Of a stretch of DNA of 64,000 nt, positions 10,606-18,964 are shown piece by piece (the first letter of the stretch is position 1; each line of letters begins with the position of its first letter). The stretch is from NCBI RefSeq assembly GCF_020181595.1, contig NZ_CP084028.1, forward strand, positions 223,021 to 287,020, read 5' to 3'. The DNA is from [Mycobacterium] vasticus. GTDB taxonomy: Bacteria > Actinomycetota > Actinomycetes > Mycobacteriales > Mycobacteriaceae. Under the pieces are notes generated by a model that saw nothing but the letters and a program-made list of their open reading frames with translations, searched no databases and was not told where the DNA came from. The translations under genes and the position numbers were made by a program.

Positions 10606-10788
10606 ATGAGTTTGTTGGATGCGCATATTCCGCAGTTGGTGGCCTCTGAGTCGGCGTTTGGGGCTAAGGCTGCGTTGACGGCGCGGGTGAATGCGTTGCT
10701 GGATATGGCGCAGGTGAATCTGGCGGATGCGGGTTCGACGTATGTGGCGGCCGATGCTGCTGCTGCTTCTGGGTACACCGGGGTTTAG
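10606..10788 (+). CDS. esxG: EsxG with an in-frame internal deletion (60 aa instead of about 97)
   Basis: EsxG is the partner of EsxH in the main ESX-3 substrate dimer. The start ATG at 10606 follows a GAAAGGAG ribosome-binding sequence and gives [14 protein letters not shown], the standard EsxG N-terminus. The C-terminus, from VNALLDMAQ to AAAASGYTG, is also standard. Between them the protein jumps from about residue 25 straight to about residue 62 of the usual 97-residue sequence. About 37 codons are therefore missing: the end of helix 1, the turn and the start of helix 2. The frame is kept and there is no stop. The usual length was recalled from M. tuberculosis and M. smegmatis EsxG. It could be a real remodelled protein or a collapsed repeat in the assembly, since a second esxH copy lies at the window start. 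Confidence 0.88.
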   Translation: MSLLDAHIPQLVASESAFGAKAALTARVNALLDMAQVNLADAGSTYVAADAAAASGYTGV

Positions 10789-10802
10789 GGAGGGTTTGTC
10801 TG

Positions 10803-11090
10803 ATGTCGCAGATTATGTACAACTACCCGGCGATGTTGGCCCATGCGGCTGAGATGAATGGGTATGCGGGCACGTTGCAGGCGGTGGGTGCTGATATTGC
10901 CAGTGAGCAGGCGGCGTTGTCGGCGGCGTGGCAGGGCGATACGGGGATGACGTATCAGGCGTGGCAGGTGCAGTGGAATCAGGCGATGGAGGAGTTGGTT
11001 CGGGTGTATCACTCGATGGCTGCCACGCATGAGTCCAACACCATGATGATGAATGCTCGCGACACCGCCGAAGCCGCCAGGTGGGGCTAG
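10803..11090 (+). CDS. esxH: ESX-3 secreted protein EsxH (TB10.4)
   Basis: EsxH (95 aa) is a WXG100 protein secreted by ESX-3 as a dimer with EsxG. In M. tuberculosis it also binds host HRS and affects iron and zinc handling. The W-x-G turn is at residues 43-45. The zinc ligands described for M. tuberculosis EsxH are all present: His14, His70, His76 and Glu77. A GGAGGG sequence lies just upstream, and the gene starts 14 bases after the esxG stop. Codon choice in esxG and esxH (many ttg, tat, gat, cag) differs from the very GC-rich neighbours. Codons 35-95 are almost identical to the gene fragment at 1-186. Confidence 0.97.
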   Translation: MSQIMYNYPAMLAHAAEMNGYAGTLQAVGADIASEQAALSAAWQGDTGMTYQAWQVQWNQAMEELVRVYHSMAATHESNTMMMNARDTAEAARWG

Positions 11091-11120
11091 TCCAGTGCTG
11101 CAGCTCGGCGTCGGAAGGTC

Positions 11121-11999
11121 GTGATGGGTACTGAACCCAACGCGGCCGAACTGACCGTCGAGCAGGCCTGGTACATCGCGGAGACCATAGGCGCGGGGTC
11201 TTTTCCGTGGGTTCTGGCGATCACCATGCCCTACACCGACGCCGGGGAACGCGGTGCGTTCATGGCCCGGCAGCGCGACGAGCTGACCCGGATGGGAATC
11301 GTCACCCCGGACGGCACGGTGAATCGGTCTGTGGCCGAATGGATTCGGGTGGTGTGCTTCCCGGATCGTTGGCTGGACCTGCGCTATGTGGGGTCGCCGG
11401 CCAACGGAGACCCCGAGATGCTGCGCGGGATCGTGGCGCGACGTGGCGACAGCTCGGGCCGGCCCGCCCGGACCGTCGTCGCGTTGCGCAACGCGCAGCT
11501 GGTCACCTTCACCGCGATGGAGATCGACGACCCCCGGCTGCTGGTCCCGGTGCTGGGGGCCGGACTGCGGGCGCGCCCGCCGGCCCGATTCGACGAATTC
11601 ACCCTGCCCGCCCGGGTCGGGGTGCGCGCCGACGAACGGTTGCGGGCCGGCGCACCGTTGTCGGAAGTTCTTGATTACCTGGGTATTCCGACGTCGGCGC
11701 GACCGATCGTCGAGTCGGTTTTCGCCGGACCGCGCAGCTACGTCGAGGTGGTTGCGGGTTGCGCCCAAGACGGCCGGCACTCCACCACCGAGGTCGGGTT
11801 GAGCCTGGTAGACACCGACGAGGGCCGCATCCTGGTCAGTCCGTCGCGGGCCTTCGACGGCGAATGGGTCTCGACCTTCCGGCCCGGAACCGAATTTGCG
11901 ATCGCCGTGGCGATCGACGAGCTGACCGCCACCCTGCCCGAGGGCCAGTGGTTCCCCGGTCAGCGCCTGTCCCGAGATTTCACCACCCAGCTGTCCTAA
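11121..11999 (+). CDS. espG3: ESX-3 PE/PPE chaperone EspG3
   Basis: EspG3 (about 292 aa) is the cytosolic chaperone that binds the tip of the PPE subunit of ESX-3 PE/PPE dimers and keeps them soluble for export. The sequence begins [18 protein letters not shown] and keeps the mixed alpha/beta family pattern with no signal peptide or membrane segment. GTG 11121 and ATG 11124 are adjacent in-frame starts. Length is near that of M. tuberculosis EspG3 (295). It lies between esxH and eccD3, as in other ESX-3 loci. Confidence 0.94.
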   Translation: MMGTEPNAAELTVEQAWYIAETIGAGSFPWVLAITMPYTDAGERGAFMARQRDELTRMGIVTPDGTVNRSVAEWIRVVCFPDRWLDLRYVGSPANGDPEMLRGIVARRGDSSGRPARTVVALRNAQLVTFTAMEIDDPRLLVPVLGAGLRARPPARFDEFTLPARVGVRADERLRAGAPLSEVLDYLGIPTSARPIVESVFAGPRSYVEVVAGCAQDGRHSTTEVGLSLVDTDEGRILVSPSRAFDGEWVSTFRPGTEFAIAVAIDELTATLPEGQWFPGQRLSRDFTTQLS

Positions 12000-12025
12000 C
12001 AGAGAAACAAGAATAGAGAACACCA

Positions 12026-13453
12026 ATGACCGAAGCTCCGGTGCTGACCAGCGCCGCCATGCCGATTGTCCGCATCGCGGTGCTGTCCGACAGCCGACTG
12101 ACCGAGATCGCGCTGCCCGCCGAGTTGCCGCTGCGCGAAATCCTGCCCGCGGTGCAACGTCTGGTCGCCCCGGACAGCGGCGACGACACCGAGCCCGGTG
12201 CCACGCCCCGGCTGAGTCTGGCGCCGGTCGGCGGCGCGCCGTTCAGCCTGGACGCCAGCCTGGACACCGTCGGCGTGGTCGACGGTGACCTGTTGGCGCT
12301 TCGGCCGGTGCCGGTCGGTCCGGCCGCCCCCGGCATTGTCGAAGACATCGCGGATGCCGCCGTCATCTTCTCGGCGTCGCGACGTAAGCCTTGGGGGCCG
12401 GGGCATATTCAGCGTGCCGCACTGGCCGCCGGGGTGGCCCTGAGCGTTGCGGCCACCGGCCTTGCCGCCGCACACCGCGTCCTGACCGGCCAGCCCGCCG
12501 GCCTGCTCGCGCTCGGCGCCATCGCACTGCTGGCCGTGCTGGCGGCATTGATCTCCCGCAGCCGTTCGACCGACGCCGGACTGACCCTCTCGATCGCGGC
12601 GCTGGTGCCGGTCGCCGCGGCGGGCACGCTGGCGGTGCCCGGCTCGTTCGGTGCGGCGCACGTGCTGCTGGGCGCGGCCGCGGTGAGCGCGTGGGCGTTG
12701 ATCTGCCTTCTCCTGCCGTCCGCCGGCCGCGGCGAGCGCGGCATCGCCTTCTTCACCGCCGCGGTCGTTGTCGGTGCCGGGGTGCTGGTGGCCGCCGCCG
12801 TCAAGACGTTCTGGGCGGTGCCGTTCGTCAGTCTGGGCTGCGGGCTGATCACCGCCTCGCTGCTGCTTACCGTTGCCGCCCCGCAGGTTTCGGCGCTGTG
12901 GGCGCGGTTGCCGTTGCCGGTGATTCCCGCTCCGGGTGACCCGACCCCATCGGCGCTGCCGCAGGGTGTGCTCGAAGACCTGCCCCGCCGGGTTCGGGTG
13001 ACCGACGCCCACCAGACCGGCTTCATCGCCGGCGCCGTGCTGCTGGCCGTGCTGGGTTCGGTGGCGATCGCCGCTGCGCCCGAGGGGCTTCCGGGCTGGG
13101 CGTGGTACGCGGTCGCCGGTATCGGGGTGGCCTCGGTGCTGCGGGCTCGCGTCTGGGACTCGGCGTGGTGCAAGGCCTGGCTGCTGGCTCAGCCGCATCT
13201 GACCGCGCTGGTGCTGCTGGTCTGCTACGCCGCGACCGGTCGCTACACCGCAGCCTTCGGCGCGGTGCTGGTGCTGGCCGCGCTGGTGGCGGTCTGGGCC
13301 GTGGTCGCGCTGAACCCGTCGGTCGGATCGCCCGACAGCTACTCGCTGCCGGTGCGGCGCCTGGTGGGCTTCCTTGCGTCCGGTGTCGACGCCACGCTGA
13401 TCCCGGTGATGGCGTACCTGGTCGGTATCTTCGACTGGGTCCTGTCTCGATGA
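12026..13453 (+). CDS. eccD3: ESX-3 membrane channel subunit EccD3
   Basis: EccD3 (475 aa) is the polytopic subunit thought to line the ESX-3 membrane pore. The first 110 residues form the ubiquitin-like cytosolic domain (it starts with VRIAVLSDSRLTEIALP). About eleven transmembrane helices follow from residue 130 to the end, with one cytosolic loop near residues 295-330. Length agrees with M. tuberculosis EccD3 (472). The stop overlaps the mycP3 start by four bases. Confidence 0.95.
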   Translation: MTEAPVLTSAAMPIVRIAVLSDSRLTEIALPAELPLREILPAVQRLVAPDSGDDTEPGATPRLSLAPVGGAPFSLDASLDTVGVVDGDLLALRPVPVGPAAPGIVEDIADAAVIFSASRRKPWGPGHIQRAALAAGVALSVAATGLAAAHRVLTGQPAGLLALGAIALLAVLAALISRSRSTDAGLTLSIAALVPVAAAGTLAVPGSFGAAHVLLGAAAVSAWALICLLLPSAGRGERGIAFFTAAVVVGAGVLVAAAVKTFWAVPFVSLGCGLITASLLLTVAAPQVSALWARLPLPVIPAPGDPTPSALPQGVLEDLPRRVRVTDAHQTGFIAGAVLLAVLGSVAIAAAPEGLPGWAWYAVAGIGVASVLRARVWDSAWCKAWLLAQPHLTALVLLVCYAATGRYTAAFGAVLVLAALVAVWAVVALNPSVGSPDSYSLPVRRLVGFLASGVDATLIPVMAYLVGIFDWVLSR

Positions 13454-14862
13454 CGTTGATCAAGAAGGTCGGGATCGCCGGCGCGGCAGCAGGATTGACC
13501 CTGCTGCTGGCCGGCCCGCCGGCATCGGCGATCACCCCGCCGAGCGTCGACCCGACAGCGCCGCCGCCCAGCGGGGCGCCCGGTCCGGTGGCGGCGTTCG
13601 AACAGCGCGCTGACTGCGTGAGCTCGGCGCTGTTGCCGGGCACCGACACCACCGCTGTCACCGCCGGCCAAAGACAACTCGACCTGCCCACGGCATGGCA
13701 GTTCTCCCGCGGTGACGGCCAGACCGTCGCCGTCATCGACACCGGCGTACGGCCGGGCCCGCGACTGCCCGCGGTGGACGCCGGCGGCGACTACGTCGGG
13801 TCGACCGACGGACTGACCGACTGCGACGGACACGGAACCCTGGTCGCCGGTGTGGTGGCCGGCCAGCCCGCGCCGGAGGGCCAGGACGGTTTCACCGGGG
13901 TTGCCCCGGGTGCACGGCTGTTGTCGCTGCGCACCGCATCGGCGACGGTCGCCCCGAGGCTGGGCGGCGACGACCCCCGGGCCACCCGGGTGATCACCGA
14001 CGTCACCGCGTTGTCGCGGGCGATCGTGCACGCCGCCGACCTCGGTGCCCGCGTCATCACCATCTCCGTCACCACCTGCGTGCAGGCCGACCACAACGTC
14101 GACCAGAGCGCCCTGGGCGCGGCGCTGCGCTATGCGGCGGTGGAGAAGGACGCACTCATCGTGGCCGCAGCCGGCGACAGCGGGCAGACCGGATCGGTCG
14201 GCGGCGGCTCGGAGGCCTGCGAGTCCAATCCGCTCACGGATCTGAGCCGACCGCAGGACCCGCGCAACTGGGGCGCCGTCACGTCGCTGTCGGTGCCGTC
14301 CTGGTGGCATCCCTACGTGCTGTCGGTGGGGTCGTTGGCGCCGTCGGGGCAGCCGTCGGCGTTCACCATGGCCGGGCCGTGGGTCGGCGTCGCCGCGCCC
14401 GGTGAGGGCGTGCTGTCGATCAGCAACCGCGAGGACGGCGGCCTGGCCAATGCGCTTCCGACAAATCAGGGAAAGCTGGTGCCGCTCACCGGAACCGGCT
14501 ACGCCGCGGGCTATGTGGCGGGGGTGGCCGCGCTGGTGCGCAGCCGCTTCCCCGAGATGAACGCCATGCAGGTGGCGCACCGGATCGTCGCCACCGCACA
14601 CAACTCCGCGCGCGCACCGTCGGGCCTGGTCGGTGCCGGGACGATCGATCCGGTCGCCGCACTGACCTGGGAACTGGCGCCCCCGCAGGACCCGGCCCAC
14701 CCGCCGGTCAAGGTACTCAGCCCGCCACCGGCTCCGCAGCCCGAGGACCCCGCACCGCGGATCGTCGCGCTGGCGGGAACCGCGCTGCTGGCCGGGCTGG
14801 TCGCTGCCGTCGCCACCGGCGCCGCCGCGGCCGCCCGCCGACGAAAGGAAGACCAGCTGTGA
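13450..14862 (+). CDS. mycP3: Mycosin MycP3 with substituted catalytic Ser and oxyanion Asn (likely pseudoprotease)
   Basis: MycP3 (470 aa) is the membrane-anchored subtilisin-like subunit of ESX-3. A signal peptide covers about residues 1-28, the subtilase domain about 65-400, then a Pro-rich linker and a C-terminal membrane helix before RRRKEDQL. The catalytic Asp97 (VAVIDTGV) and His128 (DGHGTLVAG) are present. The serine motif normally reads GTSYAAG but here reads GTGYAAG, so residue 350 is Gly (codon ggc, 14497-14499). The oxyanion-hole position reads AAAGD, so residue 243 is Asp in place of Asn. Each change is one base from the usual codon. Hydrolytic activity should be absent. Mycosins are known to be needed for secretion apart from their protease activity, so a structural role may persist. 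ATGA overlap with eccD3. Confidence 0.93.
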   Translation: MTLIKKVGIAGAAAGLTLLLAGPPASAITPPSVDPTAPPPSGAPGPVAAFEQRADCVSSALLPGTDTTAVTAGQRQLDLPTAWQFSRGDGQTVAVIDTGVRPGPRLPAVDAGGDYVGSTDGLTDCDGHGTLVAGVVAGQPAPEGQDGFTGVAPGARLLSLRTASATVAPRLGGDDPRATRVITDVTALSRAIVHAADLGARVITISVTTCVQADHNVDQSALGAALRYAAVEKDALIVAAAGDSGQTGSVGGGSEACESNPLTDLSRPQDPRNWGAVTSLSVPSWWHPYVLSVGSLAPSGQPSAFTMAGPWVGVAAPGEGVLSISNREDGGLANALPTNQGKLVPLTGTGYAAGYVAGVAALVRSRFPEMNAMQVAHRIVATAHNSARAPSGLVGAGTIDPVAALTWELAPPQDPAHPPVKVLSPPPAPQPEDPAPRIVALAGTALLAGLVAAVATGAAAAARRRKEDQL

Positions 14863-15821
14863 GCCCGAACCGATCCACGATTCCGCTGCCCGGCCCGGCC
14901 CGGATCACCCTGGTGCTGCTGGCCGTCGTGCCCGCGGTGCTGGCCTACCCGTGGCCGACGCCCCGGGATCAGTGGGTGCTCGCAGTGGCGGTGGTAGTCG
15001 CGATCGCCCTGCTGAGTTGGTGGCGGGGTCTGCATCTGACCACGATCATCCGGCGCCGGTTGGCCATGTCGCGCGCACGCAGTGGCGTGCACACCGACCG
15101 TCGGCCGGGATCGGGGGCGAAAGCCACTGCGGTGCTTCGGATCAAGTCCTCAGCAGGTGGCGACACGGTGCCGCTGTCGCTGATCTCCGGCTACCTGAAC
15201 CGCTACGGGTTGCAGGCCGACTCGGTGCGGGTCACCAGCCGCGGCACCGCCGACACCTGGATCGGGTTGATGTATTCGGCCGCACCGAATCTTGCCGCCC
15301 TGCAGGCCCGGTCATCGAGCATCCCGCTGCAGCAGACCGCAGACGTCGCGGTACGCCGCCTGGCCGATCACCTTCGCGAGATCGGCTGGGACGCCGCACT
15401 TGTCGCCGCCGAGGACGTTCCCTCACTGATCGACGAAGCGGCGACGCAGACCTGGCGCTCGGTGGTCGACGGCACCGGTGACCATGTCGCCGCCTACCAG
15501 GTCAATGTCGATGCGGCGCTGGCGGACACCCTGGACCGGGTTCGGGCGTCGGCGGTCGAGGAGAACTGGACGGCACTGGAGATCGCCGGAACCGGTGATC
15601 AGCGGACCATCGCTGCGGCGTGCGCCCTGCGTACCGGCTCAGCCCCCGACGGCGGCGCGCCGCTGGCCGGGCTGGTGCCGCAGCAGGGCGAGCACCGAAC
15701 CGCGCTGCTGAGCCTGCACCCACTGTCGGGCAGCCTGCTCGAAGGCCACACCGTGCTGTCCGCCGATGCACTCGCCGGGTTGCGTTGGCCCGTGGCAGCG
15801 GGCGGCGCATCCACCGGTTAG
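14859..15821 (+). CDS. eccE3: ESX-3 membrane component EccE3
   Basis: EccE3 (320 aa) is the peripheral subunit of the ESX-3 membrane complex. Two transmembrane helices lie in the first 65 residues (about 13-30 and 37-55), followed by a cytosolic domain with the family motif VHTDRRPGSG near residue 76. Length is close to M. tuberculosis EccE3 (331). The GTG start overlaps mycP3 by four bases. It ends the ESX-3 operon, and its stop overlaps the convergent hydrolase gene by four bases. Confidence 0.94.
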   Translation: MSPNRSTIPLPGPARITLVLLAVVPAVLAYPWPTPRDQWVLAVAVVVAIALLSWWRGLHLTTIIRRRLAMSRARSGVHTDRRPGSGAKATAVLRIKSSAGGDTVPLSLISGYLNRYGLQADSVRVTSRGTADTWIGLMYSAAPNLAALQARSSSIPLQQTADVAVRRLADHLREIGWDAALVAAEDVPSLIDEAATQTWRSVVDGTGDHVAAYQVNVDAALADTLDRVRASAVEENWTALEIAGTGDQRTIAAACALRTGSAPDGGAPLAGLVPQQGEHRTALLSLHPLSGSLLEGHTVLSADALAGLRWPVAAGGASTG

Positions 15822-17011
15822 AACATGTACTCCCGCAGGAACGCTGTCATGCGGCGCAGGTAAGCCGGCTGGCTGACGTGGAGCACATGGTTTCCCGGAA
15901 ACCAGTGCAGCGCACAGTGATCCCAGTGCTCCCACAGCATCTCGGCCTGCTCCGGCGGGGCCAGCCGGTCACCCAGACCGGTGATGATCAGCCGTCGGTC
16001 CTTGGCCACCAGCGGTGGGTAGTTCAGCGGAGAGTGGAAGGCCGTCGACGTGGCGAACTCGTCGTGCGGAATCCGTCCCATCCGCTGGCCGGCGTGCAGC
16101 AGCAGATTGGCCGGAAACCAGTCCCGGATCTCCGACTCGACCGAGACCACCGGAACATTGGGGATCACCGCCTGCAGGCGGGGTTCGACGGCGGCCAGCA
16201 GAGCGCTGGTGTAGCCGCCGAGTGACAGCCCGGTCAACGCCACGCGGTCCACTCCGGTGAACTCCAGATAGTCGACCACCGAACGGAAGTCGTGCACGGC
16301 CTGGGCCATCGCCTCGGCGAATCCCGACATGCCGTGCGAGAAGTAGCCGAATCCGCTGAACGGAGAGTGCTTCTCGGCGCGGCGGCCGTGGAACGGCAGG
16401 GTGAACAACACCACGTCGTAGCCTGACCGGAAGAACCACGGCAGCGAGAAGAACAGCCCGTTGAACAGGTACGGCGATCCCATGAACCCGTGGATGACGC
16501 ACAGGGTGGGCCGTGGGCCGTCGTCGTGGCGCCAATGCTGGAACCGGGCGGTGTTGTTGCGGCCCAGGGCCCGCCAGGTGTCGCGCATGGCCGGGTTGAC
16601 CGCCTCGAAACCACTGGTGAAAGAGACGTTCTCGACGGTCCCGCGGGCGATCCGTTCCGCCAGCGGATTGGCCCGCCGCGAGTAGATCCGCGGCAGCGCC
16701 GCCGGTGCGGGAAAGGAGCGGACCGGGTCGCGGTGGGCGGCCAACTCGGCGTAGAACTGCAACTGCTCGCGCTCCAGGTAGGACTGGCCGCGGCCGGCCA
16801 CGGTGGTCACCACCGCGGGCATCATGGCCGCCGCCACCAATGATGCGACCATGGTGCGCAGGCCCAGATCGGCGAACGCCGAGGTGTCGACGATCATCTT
16901 CTCCCGCAACGACAACTCGCTGCGGTCCGGCAGGCCGCGCTCATCGGCATCGGCACTGGGGACATCGGGGACCGGGAGGGGCGGATTGATCGGGTTGGCG
17001 TCAGAGGTCAC
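15818..17011 (-). CDS. Alpha/beta-hydrolase, Rv0293c-like
   Basis: This 397-residue protein has an alpha/beta-hydrolase domain over its C-terminal two thirds. The nucleophile elbow GLSLGG and an oxyanion segment HGFMGSP are visible. A short hydrophobic segment, LVAAAMMPAVVTTVAG, lies near residue 50-65 and may anchor the protein to the membrane. The GTG at 17011 is preferred because a GGAGAA sequence precedes it and the length then matches Rv0293c (400 aa), which also follows eccE3 in M. tuberculosis. The substrate is unknown, and no link to ESX-3 secretion has been shown. Confidence 0.85.
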   Translation of the reverse strand: MTSDANPINPPLPVPDVPSADADERGLPDRSELSLREKMIVDTSAFADLGLRTMVASLVAAAMMPAVVTTVAGRGQSYLEREQLQFYAELAAHRDPVRSFPAPAALPRIYSRRANPLAERIARGTVENVSFTSGFEAVNPAMRDTWRALGRNNTARFQHWRHDDGPRPTLCVIHGFMGSPYLFNGLFFSLPWFFRSGYDVVLFTLPFHGRRAEKHSPFSGFGYFSHGMSGFAEAMAQAVHDFRSVVDYLEFTGVDRVALTGLSLGGYTSALLAAVEPRLQAVIPNVPVVSVESEIRDWFPANLLLHAGQRMGRIPHDEFATSTAFHSPLNYPPLVAKDRRLIITGLGDRLAPPEQAEMLWEHWDHCALHWFPGNHVLHVSQPAYLRRMTAFLREYMF

Positions 17012-17037
17012 GTTCTCCGGCCTTTCTCGGATGCGCG

Positions 17038-17937
17038 TCAATCGGATGGTAGCGCGAGAGTGAACAGCCGAGCGGCGTTGTCGTGCAGTGCGCCGCGCAG
17101 CCATTTCTCGTCGACACCCGGAAGTCCGGTGACCGCCCGCAGCGCGTCGAGGTAGCCGTACGGGATGTTCGGGAAGTCGCTGCCGAACACGATCCGCTCA
17201 CCGGCCGCCCGCAGCCGCGGCTCGTGTTCGGCCGGAAACGGCATACTCTCGTCGATGAACGACGTGAACGCCATGGTGGTGTCCAGGTGCACCGCCTGCG
17301 AATCCAGGCAGATATCGAGGAATTCGCCGTACTCCGGCATGCCCATGTGGGCGATGATCAGCCTCAGCCGCGGATGGCGGCGCAGCAGTCGCCGGATGGG
17401 CTCGGGGCCGGTGAACCGTCCGGGCTGCGGCCCGGAGCCGCAGTGGATGACCACCGGGGTACCGGAATCGGCGATCGCTCCCCAGACTGCTTCGAGCAGT
17501 GGATTGTTCGGGTCGTAGTCGCCGACCTGAATGTGCGACTTGAAGACCCGCGTTCCGGCATCGATGGCCGCGGCCACGTAGTCCGGTGCACCGGGTTCGG
17601 GATAGAACGTCGCGGTGGCCAGGCAATCCGGTGTCTCCGAAGCGAATTGAGCAGCCCACTGGTTGAGCCATGCCGCCATGTCCGGCTTGTGCGGATACAC
17701 CAGCGAGGTGAATCGGCGCACGCCGAAGGCCCGGAGCGTCTCGACCCGGTGGGCCTCATCGGTGCGGTAGGTGATCGGCCAGGGGCGCCCCACCAGAGGC
17801 CCCGCCGAGTCGAAGTAGTTCCACACCTTGTCCATCACCGACTTCGGCATGAAATGGGTGTGGACGTCGATGATTCCCGGCAGCCCCAGCTCCGACCAGA
17901 TCCGGCGGACGGCGTCGGCTTCGTCGGTGTCGGTCAC
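17038..17937 (-). CDS. Amidohydrolase-2 family metal-dependent hydrolase
   Basis: This 299-residue protein is a TIM-barrel amidohydrolase of the COG2159 type (decarboxylases and hydrolases of cyclic acids). It shows the N-terminal metal motif DVHTHF at residues 24-29, a barrel His in VIHCGSG, a third in IIAHMGMP and a late Asp in FGSDFPNIPYG. The start overlaps the upstream bluB stop by four bases, so the two are translationally coupled. The substrate cannot be read from the sequence. Coupling to a lower-ligand enzyme of cobalamin synthesis does not by itself assign it to that pathway. Confidence 0.85.
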   Translation of the reverse strand: MTDTDEADAVRRIWSELGLPGIIDVHTHFMPKSVMDKVWNYFDSAGPLVGRPWPITYRTDEAHRVETLRAFGVRRFTSLVYPHKPDMAAWLNQWAAQFASETPDCLATATFYPEPGAPDYVAAAIDAGTRVFKSHIQVGDYDPNNPLLEAVWGAIADSGTPVVIHCGSGPQPGRFTGPEPIRRLLRRHPRLRLIIAHMGMPEYGEFLDICLDSQAVHLDTTMAFTSFIDESMPFPAEHEPRLRAAGERIVFGSDFPNIPYGYLDALRAVTGLPGVDEKWLRGALHDNAARLFTLALPSD

Positions 17938-18584
17938 CGCAGATCCCAGCTGTTCTCGGAGACGAATTCACTCAACGGCCGACGATAGGCCCAGTCATCG
18001 AGCTCCAAAGCCGGGCGATCAGGAAACTCCGGAACCGGGCCCAGGCACAGGATCGCCACCGGCTCGGCGTCGGCGGGCATCGCCAACAGCTGTGCCAGTG
18101 GCTGCGGCTCGAACAGCGACACCCACCCCATGCCCAAACCTTCTGCGCGCGCGGCCAGCCACAGGTTCTGAATGGCGCACGACACCGACGCCAGATCCAT
18201 CTGCGGCAGCGTGCGCCGGCCGAAGATGTGGGCCTGCCGGCCCTCGGCCAGCGCCACCACGAAAAGTTCGGCGCAGTCCCGGATGCCCTCCACCTTCAGC
18301 GCCAGGAACTCCTGCTCGCGTTCACCGAGCGCGTGTGCGGTACGCAGACGCTCCTCATCGACCAGGGTGTGAATACGTTGCCGCAGAACGTCATCGGTGA
18401 TACGCACGAAGCGCCACGGCTGCATCAGGCCCACGCTCGGCGCCGCGTGTGCGGCCGCCAACAGCCGGGCCAGCACATCCGGGTCGACGGTGCTGCCCGC
18501 AACGAACCGGCGCATGTCGCGCCGCTCGGCGATGACCCGGTACACGGCTTGGCGCTCCTCGGTGGTGAACGATAGATCAGGCAC
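17934..18584 (-). CDS. bluB: 5,6-dimethylbenzimidazole synthase BluB
   Basis: BluB (216 aa) breaks down reduced FMN with oxygen to give 5,6-dimethylbenzimidazole, the lower ligand of vitamin B12. The sequence has the nitroreductase fold with the N-terminal RRDMRRF flavin-binding motif (residues 21-27), APSVGLMQPWRFV (near 48-60) and the C-terminal PEFPDRPALELDDW motif typical of BluB. It corresponds to Rv0306 of M. tuberculosis. It is the first gene of a two-gene unit with the amidohydrolase. Other nitroreductases share the fold, but the PxFPxxPxLExxxW ending favours BluB. Confidence 0.9.
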   Translation of the reverse strand: MPDLSFTTEERQAVYRVIAERRDMRRFVAGSTVDPDVLARLLAAAHAAPSVGLMQPWRFVRITDDVLRQRIHTLVDEERLRTAHALGEREQEFLALKVEGIRDCAELFVVALAEGRQAHIFGRRTLPQMDLASVSCAIQNLWLAARAEGLGMGWVSLFEPQPLAQLLAMPADAEPVAILCLGPVPEFPDRPALELDDWAYRRPLSEFVSENSWDLR

Positions 18585-18621
18585 GGGATCATGGTAGGAG
18601 CCTCACGAAGGGACACCGGCG

Positions 18622-18960
18622 ATGAAACGGTCCGAACTACTCGACTATCTGCCTACCGATTCGTCCGGGAGCGTCGTCTATGGGGAACCGCTGCAGACCC
18701 CCGACGGCGCCACGGTGATCACCGCCACCCGGGTGCGCGCCACCGGCCGCGACGGCTCCGGGGTGAGCGCCTCGCCGGCCGGTGCGCTGGTGATCCGTGG
18801 TGACCGGACCGAATGGGTGCCTGCGGTCAAGGTCGACCGGATCGGGTTGATGGGCGTGCTCACCGGGCTGTTGTCCGCGGTGATCGTCTGCCTGGCGGTG
18901 CTGCGGCGCCCGCCGTGGCCGGACCTGCGGGTCACCGTTGACTCACACCGTGGCGAGTGA
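18622..18960 (+). CDS. Small GerW/YtfJ-like protein with a C-terminal membrane helix
   Basis: This 112-residue protein has a GerW/YtfJ-like pattern: VVYGEPLQTPDGATVI, then GSGVSASPAGALVI near residues 46-59. One hydrophobic helix follows at about 75-93 (GLMGVLTGLLSAVIVCLAVL). GerW-family proteins were named in spore formers, but homologues of unknown role are common in actinobacteria. An AGGAG sequence lies upstream, and the next gene probably starts just after its stop. The family match is moderate. Confidence 0.6.
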   Translation: MKRSELLDYLPTDSSGSVVYGEPLQTPDGATVITATRVRATGRDGSGVSASPAGALVIRGDRTEWVPAVKVDRIGLMGVLTGLLSAVIVCLAVLRRPPWPDLRVTVDSHRGE

Positions 18961-18964
18961 GGCG

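Noticed and set aside
10495..10788. A 97-residue frame ending in EsxG, the same length as normal EsxG
   Set aside because: The extra 37 residues upstream of ATG 10606 lie out of frame inside the PPE4-like gene and are Arg/Cys-rich, not EsxG-like. The ribosome-binding site precedes 10606. The equal length is coincidence.
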